Under the pieces are notes generated by a model. That model saw nothing but the letters and a program-made list of their open reading frames with translations. It did not search any database and had not been told where the DNA came from. Below, in pieces: positions 53,401 to 63,700 of a stretch of DNA of 64,000 nucleotides. This stretch comes from an uncultured Bacteroidales bacterium. GTDB taxonomy: Bacteria > Bacteroidota > Bacteroidia > Bacteroidales > Paludibacteraceae. The stretch lies in contig UQNE01000004.1 in assembly GCA_900542355.1 (NCBI GenBank), positions 1 through 64,000 on the forward strand. Reading direction: 5' to 3'. Position 1 is the stretch's first letter, and each line of letters begins with the position of its first letter. The position numbers and the translations under genes were made by a program.

Positions 53401-53600
53401 TTTATCCTACTTTGCTTCAGCCCTCAGAGCCAATGCATATCCGCGGAGAGCAGGAGATAACGATAATAGATGTGTTGGGGCATAAGGTAGGCGTTTATCG
53501 TTCGTCGGAACCGGATTGGACTATCCCCGCTCCTGCACACAGCGGAATGTATATCGTATTAAATATCAACCAAATAATTGCTCGAATCATTGTACAATAG
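50418..53600 (+). CDS. T9SS cargo protein, paralog of the 45-kb gene
   Basis: The protein has 1060 residues with a signal peptide (about 1-32). The domain order matches the first cargo: an initial jelly-roll-like region (DFENAQERSQWTLNAGP), a fibronectin-like segment, the shared block ASVRLGNWKNGAEAEAIEYQ...YAIVMEKPGH, PKD-like repeats (WDFGDGYPLLHSTAATLTHEYPSTGG) and a T9SS type A domain (WHIYPTLLQPSE...ITIIDVLGHKVGVY). ATGA coupling to the OmpA-barrel gene implies joint expression. Confidence 0.85.
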   Translation: MIVRKTNSTYYWFLYLLSGMCLLCSTLPIQAQTTTYFCDFENAQERSQWTLNAGPQGSRCDNQWYIDQIGDFSPNGQNGLYISSDGGKNSVYSTATQSAVVAYRELSLQQGSYFLDFDWRALGLQNASIVVFWVPQNVATNSNPNGGYSSRTLEQYRLGGDTVLYGSITWQSIRMSINITADNANGKLVFIWSCAKNGVSPNLPAGCIDNISIIPYNSDNECEAPALPITYDKSTAVLSWKGQGGMYQVRDYNMENGRVVLYDSIGQNSVQLKTFTEGYHVFSVRTICGENSFSEWKSIADFIWIPGNRCIDYLDLAAAKCYYGTFEKPYENVGVVDKGYANQESRHTLHYVKGETDIRTHNQLSTIPEGEIASVRLGNWKNGAEAEAIEYQYTVQAGQSDIMELKYAIVMEKPGHSREENPHFLLDILDANGRQIGQTMQSCFKADFAASTREDLAGWEEWMPDLGAPYNDTIVWKPWTTLPISLRNYVGQTLTIRFTTKDCQPAGHWAYAYFTIGCRSGDLEGIACGDFDTDHFNAPEGFNYNWYEAKDPKQTPIGTDPSHLPYVDGNVMHIDKQDTCVYVVEVISKMGDGCSYSLVANPNPRFPVAEATGKERVENCTNYVDFTNASHIYFINRKDGSQTESKEPVEDVIWDFGDGYPLLHSTAATLTHEYPSTGGTFIAKAIASMSDGVCQDTAFITLKLPDLSAGTDTYIDRCVGESYTLPTGVVVTEDTTYMYGEKNQYGCDADSRIIVTFHSQKTDTVNTAICEGEAYPFEGQDYTTEGQYIARLTSVSGCDSLRVLNLTVYPKLVVDIEDTLAVCADEPWITIPYIHRQGRLAEVVVRFDTMGVAAGFDTVYTFLPDEEIRIVMPATITPRDYHLTLSFGSEECPLPPIQVVVRIRYAASVIEQKNDLIALLNDQYNGGFIWTEYQWYCNNVPVVGAETSYMVVGDEHIGDEFYCVLTREDGTIISTCPIVYMGGTTGIDLTTDWHIYPTLLQPSEPMHIRGEQEITIIDVLGHKVGVYRSSEPDWTIPAPAHSGMYIVLNINQIIARIIVQ

Positions 53601-54510
53601 ATTTCATATACTGTCTGTTTTGCTATTGGTGAGTGTATTGGCTTCGGCGCAATACTCCACAGAGCGTACCAACCATTATCTTACCTTGTCGTTAGGCGGA
53701 GGAGAAGGAAATAGTTTTACATCGCTGAGAGATGATGCACCTGCTTTTCGTGATAAAGCGGGGGCGGATGCCTTGTTTAGTATTGGTTATGAACTTAGGA
53801 AGGGGCATTTCTTCTTTGGTTTTGGTGCAGGTATCGACTATGATTATTGTTGGCAGCAAGCCGACTCGTTTTCTAATGCTTTTGCTCGCACAGACCGTGA
53901 GGGTGATGCTATCACCTACGCTTATCGTTATACGGATTATCGCTCTAAACAACACACGCTCTCGGTGGGCATACCGGTTTATTTCGGCGGGTATATAGGT
54001 GATTATCTATACTTGATGGCAGGTGCTAAGTTGTCTATCTCGGTGCTTACCGATTATCGTACGACGACGATGCTCTCTACCGACGGTACTTATTCGCGTT
54101 TTATCCATACGATAGAGAATGCGCCTACTTACGGCTATTTCCCTGCTGAGGAGTATGCGTATAGTAGTCAGTCCTCCACTCTGCAACTGCGGATTGCTCC
54201 CATAGTGGAGATAGGCAGCCGTTTGCCGCTGCCTAGCAATAGGGTAGAGATGCGAATGGGTGTGTATGCCGAGTATCATATCCCGATAGGCTATACCCAC
54301 AATATGCCATTGGTGGATTATTCGCATCTGAGCACTACTCCCCCCGATGAGCAGACACTGCAAGACATGCATACCCATTTGGTGTTCAATCCGTTGACCG
54401 AAAGCGACTTGCAGAAGAAAGCGTGGTCGCAGTTGGCGGTAGGTATCAAATGGACTTGCCTATTTAATTTGACACGCGATTCGCATCCGTGTCGCTGCTT
54501 GGAGATGTAG
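53578..54510 (+). CDS. Outer-membrane barrel, homologous to the barrel part of the 48.5-kb gene
   Basis: The frame begins with TTG at 53578 inside the preceding gene, giving a signal peptide (about 1-25, ...VLLLVSVLASAQ); a TTG at 53590 is an alternative. The protein has 310 residues. SIGYELRKGHFFFGFGAGIDYDY, VGIPVYFGGYIGDYLYLMAGAKLSISVL align with the 48.5-kb barrel, but the OmpA anchor is absent. It may be a PorP/SprF-like partner of the cargo protein; that is inference. It overlaps the cargo gene by 23 bp. Confidence 0.75.
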   Translation: MLESLYNRFHILSVLLLVSVLASAQYSTERTNHYLTLSLGGGEGNSFTSLRDDAPAFRDKAGADALFSIGYELRKGHFFFGFGAGIDYDYCWQQADSFSNAFARTDREGDAITYAYRYTDYRSKQHTLSVGIPVYFGGYIGDYLYLMAGAKLSISVLTDYRTTTMLSTDGTYSRFIHTIENAPTYGYFPAEEYAYSSQSSTLQLRIAPIVEIGSRLPLPSNRVEMRMGVYAEYHIPIGYTHNMPLVDYSHLSTTPPDEQTLQDMHTHLVFNPLTESDLQKKAWSQLAVGIKWTCLFNLTRDSHPCRCLEM

Positions 54511-54600
54511 TGATTGGTGTGAGGCAAGTTGATTGATTTTAATCCTAAAGTGCGGATTGATGTGTGTTTTTTTAAATACTGTCGTCTTGCTAAAGACTTG

Positions 54601-54640
54601 TTAGGTCTCGATTAGGTCTCGACGAAGGTCCGAGGAAGAG
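54601..54640 (-). repeat. TCGAGACC element (family C), copy 4, inverted
   Basis: The minus strand reads TCGTCGAGACCTAATCGAGA then CCTAA, with 11-bp spacing of the TCGAGACC units. Confidence 0.75.
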
Positions 54641-54693
54641 TAGAGAAAAGTGCAGGCTTAATAGTGATAAATGAATGTAAAAAATACAGAACA

Positions 54694-54701
54694 TAACTTT
54701 G
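54694..54701 (+). promoter_or_regulatory. Possible -7 element before the giant gene
   Basis: TAACTTTG sits 8 bp before the ATG at 54710, but no TTTG lies at the expected distance. If it is used, the transcript would be almost leaderless. Confidence 0.3.
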
Positions 54702-54709
54702 ATAGAATT

Positions 54710-57700
54710 ATGAGAAAGATTGTTCTATTGCTGAATATATTGATACTCTCTGTGGCTGCCTTTGGTGCTACGGAAGACTTGGTGCGTATCGATTTTGAGA
54801 ATGGCATGCCTGCGGGTTGGACGCAAGAGTTTGTGCGTTTGCCTATGGATGGAACCACTGATGAGGGAGCCTATTCGTGGGCGGTAGAGCAGGGGGATAA
54901 CCTCTTGCACCCTCAGGGATGTACCTCGGGCAACCATCGTTTGGTTGCTCGCAACAGTCGTAGGCAGGAGATGCGTTTCGTAACGCGTTGGGTATCGCCT
55001 GTGATGAACCTATTGGATGCTTTTCAACCACAATTGACTTTCTCGCATGCCGAACCGCAGAAAAACGGCTATTCCGATACGCTGAAGGTGTATTATCGTA
55101 CTTCCGCTTCCGACTATTGGCACCTTTTTCCGCAGGCTACCTTCCAACGGAATGCCCTTTGGAAAGAGCAGACCTTGCAACTCGTGAGTGCTAATGCCAC
55201 CTATCAGATTGCGTTTGAGATAACGGAGAATATGGGCTATGGTGTGGTGTTGGATGATATTGCCATCCACTCCACCTCGACTTGCCAAGATGTGAAGAAC
55301 CTGCAAGTATCGGAGCGTCATGCTCACGATGTGTTGCTCAGTTGGGATGTAGCGGGGGCGTATGACCATTTTGAAGTAATCCTGGCTTCTGCGCCTATCA
55401 AAGATTTTAGCAGTATCGACCCTGCTATAGTGTTGCAGCATATCACGGACGGTATCTTTAATCCGGAGATAACGCTTACCAATTTGGAACCTGAGCAGGC
55501 CTACTATGTATATGTTCGTTCCGCTTGCGATGGTAATAATACGGAATATACGGTATGGGTGGGCACTACTTTTGAGACGCTTACCACGCTGCAACTGCCT
55601 TATACAGAGAACTTCAACAGCGTCAGTCCTTTCCTCGGAAGTAAGACTTATGGTAAACCTACAGGTTGGACTATAGGCAGCAGCGATGATGCCCAAGTGC
55701 CTTTTGTATATATGGGAGGTAATCGCAGTGAGCGAGCACCATACTCAATCGACTCGACGGCTTATTTCTCGTTCTCGGGCACTCGTAGCAGTGATAATCA
55801 GCCCATAGAGGGGGGCAAGTATGTGTATGCAGCCACGCCTGAGATACTGGTTTCGGCTTTGTGGGGTGTACAGATTTCGTTTTGGGTAACTGCCTACGAC
55901 CGAATTAGTTTGGGCAATTCGCGTTATGCAGCCGAACTGCTGGTGGGCGTGATGACTGACCCTACCGATTTTAGTACATTCACTCCGTTGGATACCGTGC
56001 GTGTGGAAACGGCGTATATGTTCAAGCGTGCGGAACTGCGTCTGTTGGACTATTTTGGTCAGGGTAAGTTTATCGCTTTTGCCTCTCGTTCGCAGGACGC
56101 TAATGCCATATATATAGATAATCTGACTATTTCTTATCCGCAGGTAGCCACTCCTACGCATGTATCATGCCACCATGTCAGTTCGACGGGGTTCACCGTA
56201 TCTGCCGATGCGCGTACAGCCGATTCGTGGAACTTGCGTGTAGCCACCTCTTATCACCGAGACGGTAATGTACCGGAAGGAGATATAGTATTTGAGCAGA
56301 CCGACATCTTTGCTCCGTCTTTCAATCTGAGTGCCAAAGACGGTTCGTTGGTAGGTAGGACACTGCTTATCTATACGCAGGCTGTTCGCAATGGTCAGAC
56401 CTCTGCTTGGTCGTACCCCATTACACTGCGTGTGCCTACCGCTATGCCAACGATAACGGAATTGTCGCCCTATACCGAGAGTTTTGAACCTTCTTCGGGG
56501 GAGATAGCCTTGACTTCCTTGGCGCACGAACTGCGCTTGACGGGCCAGCCGATGGGGGCAGCCTCGGTGTTCTATCCGCTATCGAGTATTAATTCCACCT
56601 ATAGTGCTTATCCGCGTATTACCTCGGTGGCACCGAATGCGGTAGGTTCGCATATTCAGTTGTGTGGTACGGATAGTTGGTTTGTCTTGCCTGAGGCTAC
56701 CAATGATATACAAGACCTGAAGATGGTATTCAGTCATGCTACCAATAGCAGCAACTCGACGGGTAAGTTGACGGTGGGTGTAATGGCTGACCCATATAAC
56801 CTTTCTACCTTTACTCCCGTGGCCTCTTTCTCGGCAAGTACCACTACTTACAACCGTTGTCTGGTATCGTTTGATGCTTATTCGGGAAGTGGTAAGTTTA
56901 TTGCTTTCCGTTCGGATAATGCGGGGGATGATGCCGTAAGTATCAACCTAATAGATGAGGTGGTGGTTTCGCTGCTTACCGATTGTAGGGAGGCCGGCAA
57001 TATCGATACGCGAGTACATGCTCGCAGCGCAGACATCAGTTGGAATGGTGGTGGTATGCAGAGTTGGAGAGTAGGGTTGAGCCAAACACGCTCTATGCTC
57101 AGGGCTACTTATCAAGTGGTATCTTCGCCTAATGTGCGTTTCACCGAACTGCAACCGCAGACTACCTATTATTTTACGATACAAACTATTTGCGGTACCG
57201 ATACCTTGGGGACAGACGGAGTAACCTATTCGTTCACCACTCCGCAGGGATTGCCTATAGAGGAGGATTTTGTTTATTCCTCTCTTCCCGCAGGTTGGCG
57301 TTGTGCTTATGGTGCGGCTGCTAATGTGTTTGCAGGGGCTGCCCTGGAGGACACGCAAGCCTCTATCGGTTGGCAACTGACCAATAAGAGCGATTTGATT
57401 TTCTCTCCGATGTCGGGCTATGTGGCTCGTGCTTATGTAACGGGTTATGACTATTACCATTGGTTCATCGGTCCGATGTGGTATGTAGATGCAGAGGAAG
57501 GTGAGCAGGTGGAATTTACTTTTAGTATAGCCCTTAAGCCGGGACCTGATGAGCAACCGGGTAAGGCGGGAACGGATGATAAGTTTGTGGTGGTAGTAAG
57601 CGAAGACGGGGGCAGAACATGGCGTGCAGATAATGCCACTATATGGAGCAACGACGGAAACGGGCAGTATAGCCTAAATAATGACCTGCCTTGGAACGAA

Positions 57701-60700
57701 GCACGGACTCAATCGCTCGATTTTACGAAATATGTAGGCAAGACTATCCAAGTGGCTTTCTATGCCGAGTCGGCTGTGGATAATACGCAGACTTATATCA
57801 TTGTAGATAATATCTCGTTGCGTGTAAAAGACTCGCAATGTGGCGGTTTGTCCCGCTTGCGTGCGGATGCCAATTCCAACCATAGCATCAGTATCACCTG
57901 GTTGCTCGGAGGAATCAATCCGAAGCCGGCAGTGGTACAAGTGAGTGCCGACCCGGAGTTCTTATCGCTTATCTATTCGGATACCATTGCGGGCAATACG
58001 GTGCAGGTATCGGGATTGCAACCCTCGACCACCTATTATGTCCGTGGGCATCAGGCTTGCCAAAATGATTTGGATTGGACTGTTACATCCGTTCATACCC
58101 AATGCGAGGCAGTGGACCCTCGCAGGTATAAAGAGACTTTTAGCGATGAGGGTGCGGCTCTGTGTTGGACTACCGGTTTTACCTCCGATTTGGGTTCGGG
58201 TACAGCCCCGCAGAGAGAGTATGTCGATGCTTTTGGAGCCGTATTGTCTATTACCAAACCCACGACCAATGCCAACGAGTCGGATGGTGCTTATGCTATC
58301 TCGCCGGAGTTGCAAGTGGAGGATACTATCAGCAGTTACCAAGTGGTGTTCTCTGCCGGTACTTTCTCGCAGAGCCCGGAGAATATGCATCGCCTGACGG
58401 TGGGCGTGGTGTCCGACCCTGCTGACCCGGGCTATACCTTCTCGCCCGTCAGCGAAGTGGTGGTGCCTTATGCCGATGATTCTACGGCTATGCGTACTTT
58501 TGTAATTAGTTTGGAGAATTATGCAGGAGATATCGATGGTAATTTTGGGCGGTATATCATGTTCCTCTCTGAGGCGGGAACCGATTCAACCAACTATATC
58601 TATCTTGATAATATCTTTGTAGAGCCCATCCAACGCTGCTTGCAGATATTCGATTTGGAAGCCGATTCTACTTTTGTGGATGGTGCAGTACTTCGTTGGA
58701 CGGGCAATGGTACACAATACGAACTGTTGGTTTCGGATACACCTATTCTGCCTGATACGGCTACTCGGTGTTTGGTTCATACGACGGTGAGCAGCAATAC
58801 TTATACGGTATCCGGATTGCGCCCCACTACAAGATACTATGCTTATGTACGCGGGTTATGTGATGACGGTGGGCAGAGCCGTTGGTCGTCTGCTACGGTC
58901 TTTACCACTACTTTCGGTGTACCTTATCTGGAGCCTTTCGCAGCCAATAGTATGTCTGCGGGACTATGGCAGACGGCTCAGGGACAATGGGTGAACGACT
59001 CCATTACATCCTCCGAGTTGGACTATAATAATACGGATGTGTGGGAGTTGAGCCGATTGACCAAGACGGGTATAGTGGGCATCGAGGACTACAATATGCA
59101 GTTCGCTTGGTATTGGCAGAAGTATGTATGGCTTATCTCGCCTCTGATAGATATGTCGAAGACCGAGCCCGGTGTGGTTACGCTTACTGCATCGGTGGCT
59201 ATGGCATACAATGAGTATAGCAACGATGCACATGCTCCCCAGCGTGCTATGGAAGACCGCTTGGGCGTAAGTGTCTCTACTGACAACGGAGCCACATGGC
59301 ACAAGAACCAAACAGTCTTTTGGTCGTGCGACAGTGTAGGTACCCACTCCTATAATCGCTTTGGTATCGAGGCACAGCAGATAGCGGTGGATGTTACTCC
59401 TTATGTGGGGCAGTCTGTTCGCTTGGCTTTCTACCACGAAAGTGGCAATACACGCAATATCATATACCTTGATTCGGTAGCCCTCTCGTGGAAAGAGGCT
59501 GTGTGCTTGGGTGTGCAGAACTTGCAGTTGGTGCCTGTCTCTGACTCAACGGCAAGAGCAACATGGCATGTATTGGGCAGCCCCGAGAAAGTAACCATCG
59601 AACTGTCGGACTATGCCGATTTCTCTCATATCATTCAGACTGCTACCACCACGCAAAGCAGTTATGATTTCCGTGGTCTGCAACCGAGCGTAACTTACTA
59701 TGTGCGTATTACGCAGGAGGGGTGTGCCACCTCGGTGGTTAAATCGGCTCAGATGCCTTATGTAGCACCGTTTATCGAGAGTTTCAATACGACGGCTTTG
59801 CCACAGTCTTGGACTACGATGGCAGGTTCGGTTCAGGCGGCTTTTGCAGGTACATTGCCTATCGTTACCGACAACTATTCGTCCTATGGCTGGACTATTA
59901 CCACCAAAGCCAACGGACTGCCTGCCAACCACTTAGCGGGTGAGTTGTCCAATATCACGACTACTTGTGCCGACCAATGGTTGGTATCGCCGGAGATAGG
60001 CATTCGTGCTACCGACACGCAAACTATTTTGTCGTTCGATTTGGCACTGACTGCACATAATAGCACTGCTGCTTCCGACAATACCGACAACCAGGAGTTC
60101 CGTGTACTCATCTCTACCGATAATGGGGCTACTTGGAATAGGAATAACCAGTGGCTCTTTGCTAATATAACGGATGCATATCGTCGGTTGGATGATTTGT
60201 CGGCTACGGGCGAGCGTATCGAATTGGATATGAGTCGCTATGCGGGGCAGCGTGTGCGTATAGCATTGTATAAGACGGCTACGCAGGCTGACAACTCCTC
60301 CGATGTACATATCGCCAACTTGCGCTTGGCTATGCCTTGCTCCAATCCCAAATCGTTGGTTGCCACTTCGGTTGATTTTACGAGTGCCTCCTTGGCTTGG
60401 CAAGGGCAAACGGCTCTGCCTACCATAGTAGAGTATGCACTTACAGCCGATTTTGCACACTCGCTGCGCGATACGGTAAATAATGGTAATACACACACAA
60501 TCAGTGGATTGACGCAAGGAACTAATTATTTTGTACGTGTATATCAACTCTGTGCGGACAATCAAGAGAGCGATTATAGCAATGTGCTTAGCCTGACTAC
60601 CACTTATGGTCTGCCTTATATCGAATCGTTTGGGAATATCGATGCTTGGTCGCTCTATCGTTCGCCCATAGCATCATCACTGACGGAGGCTCGTCCGGAG

Positions 60701-63700
60701 GCAGTGATGGCTACCTATTCCAAATGGAAAGTGGAGAGTTCTACTACCGTCTTGGGCGCTCCGCATGCATATAGTACCTACGACCGTAACTACAGCCATT
60801 GGTTGGTATCGCCTGTGATTGACCTGACTGCCCATAGCAGCGCAGAGACCATAGTGTTGCAGTTTGCCATGGCATTGACTACCACACCCAGAAGCACCAA
60901 CTATCCCACCGCAGCCAATCGGGCAGCCAACGAGTTCAGTGTGTTGGTTTCTGTGGATGCAGGGGACAGTGTATGGACGGATAGCAATCGTTGGAGATGG
61001 GCGTCTGCGGCTGAGGCACAGTTCACTTATGCCGATATTCCCGCATCGGGGCAGACCTACCAATTAGATTTTGCGCATTTCGCAGGGCACAAGATTCGTA
61101 TTGCACTGGTACATACTGCCACCAAATCGGCTTGTATCAATGTCAATAACCTGCTGTTGAGCGCAGGCGGAAGCAACTGTTTCGGGGTGCAGAACATCAC
61201 GGTCAATAGTGTAGATACTGCCGCTCATATCACCCTCAAACCTGCGGATAATGCCTCTCGTTGGGAGGTGGCTTATGGGGGAGCCGATACGCCTATAGCA
61301 GAGATGAAGCACTTCTTCACCAATAGCACAGATGTGGTGTTGCCTTCGCTCTCGCTGAGTACCTTATATACCGTGTATGCCCGCTCTATCTGTGCAGAGG
61401 GGGATACCTCGGCTTGGTCGGACGGAACCCGCTTGCAGACACCGCAGGGTATTCCTTATACCGTACCTTTCGATAGCACCCTGTCGGCTTGGAGATGCTA
61501 TATAGGGGATGTAGAAGGGGTCTTTGCCGGAACCAAGCAGATACAGGTATGGAATGTGGATAATGGTTGGAAAGCCTGCGCAGGCACTTATGCTTTCTCT
61601 CATAACCATGTGGCGTGTGCCAATAGTGCGCAGAATGCTTTTTGGCTCGTATCGCCTATCGTGAACCTAATGCCGGAGAAGGGAGATAAAGAACTCTATC
61701 TGGGTGTCGACTTGGCTATGACCGAAACCAACGGAACAGCCAAACCGGAGAATACGCGCAACAACTCATTCTATATAGCCGTTTCGCTCGACGATGGCAA
61801 TACTTGGAGCCGGGAAAATGCTATCTGTTGGGGCAATGACACCCTCTCAGCTGACTATCTCTATGCCTCTATCCCCAATGGCAGAGGATTGCGCTACTAT
61901 TTCAATTTCACCCGCTATGCAGGCAAGGCTATTCGTATCGCACTCGTGCAAGGTACGGGCGGAACTAATTCCTATAATTTTGCACCTTCTACCATCCATA
62001 TTGCCAATGCGGAATTGGAGGCATATAATAAGCCTTGCTTTGGTGCGGCAGATATGGAGTTTGCCTCCGATGGGGGAACCGTAGAATGTACTATCGTGCC
62101 CAACGATACCGCTCGGATGTGGCAGTATGTCTATGGTGAGCAAGGTGTTCTGCCCAATGGGCAAACGCTCTATACTACATCAGATAAGGTGTTCACTATC
62201 AGCGGATTGCGTATGGGAACTAATTATGATGTCTATGTCCGTTCGCTGTGTGGAGAGGGGGATACCTCTGTATGGACGGGGCCGTTTGGTTTCCAAACCG
62301 ACTATGGTGTGCCTTTTGTACATCCGTTGGTATGGGGTAGTGATGCCCTTAGCCCCGAATGGAGCAGATGGCAAGGCGATGCTAACGGTCGTTTTACGCC
62401 TGTCGAACTCCAATCCGGATGGCGTGTAGAGCCGACTGCCAATAGTGCTTTTGCCGAACCGCATACCTATATCAATCTGTGGTACTCCGCTGTTCCGCCT
62501 TTGAGGTATCTGTTGTGCAGCCCGATGCTCAATCTGACCGACCTCACTTCCGAAACCATAGAGATGCAGTTTGATATGGCTCTTACTGCGGGCACTACAG
62601 GTGCTGTTGTGGCTCCTACCCCCGATAAGATTGCAGGACAGCAGTTTAAGGTCTTGGTTTCTACCGACAATCGTACCACTTGGCAAGAGGCCGGTGTATG
62701 GAATGAGACGGCCGATGCCGATTATTCCTTCGCTGCCATACCCCCCTCGGGCAGAAGATACACGGTCGATTTGACACGCTTTGCGGGACAAAAAGTATAT
62801 GTGGGATTCTATGGTGAGTGTTTGGAAAAAGAAACCAATAGTACTTTGCATATCAAAGCGTTGCAGATAGATACCCTCTCAAGCGATGTTTGTACTACCG
62901 TCTCCGGTATGGTGGTAAAAGAGACAGGATACCATACTGCTACATTGGAGTTCCACTCTCCGAGTATCAAGAAGGCTTTGGCTGTGCAGTATGTATGCCT
63001 CCCCACCGGCTCACATTTCTCCGACCAATCGGCACAGACCATCCACACCAATACGGCTATGCTGACAGGCCTGGAGGCCAACCTCACCTACGATGTCTAT
63101 GTCCGCTTGCAATGTGCTGACTCGGTATGGACAAGATGGTCCGAACCTATGACTTTCTCCACTTTGGCCTGCGAACAGGTAACGCAACTGAAGGTGGAAG
63201 CAATAGGCCTGCACCAAACTATTTTGGTGGTGGATACCGATGAGGCTGATTCCGCATTCTCCTATCAGGCATACATCGCCGAGCATAATGGGGTATTAGT
63301 TCCTGCTGAGGCTACCACCTCTACCAACCGAAGAATAGTAATGGATAAGGACTTGCGCCACTCCACGCTCTACGACATCTATGTCCGCAAGATTTGCCAA
63401 CCCGGCGATACCTCAGAGTGGGCAGGACCCTTCTTGGCAAGAGCACCCTATGGTGTACCATATTCCGAAACTACACATTGGCAGGAAGACGAGATAGACT
63501 CCACTTGGACTCGATATCAAGGCAATTTGGATACACTGAAACTCCAAACCCTTCGTTATTCAGGCTGGCGTGCAGGTAAGGCAGGGTGGGTATTCCCCGA
63601 TAACCATGCTTATATCAATACCGGCAACTATAGCAGCCTGCTTGCTTCCCCGTGGATTGACCTCTCCAATATCACCCCAGGCACACCGATTACGCTTACC

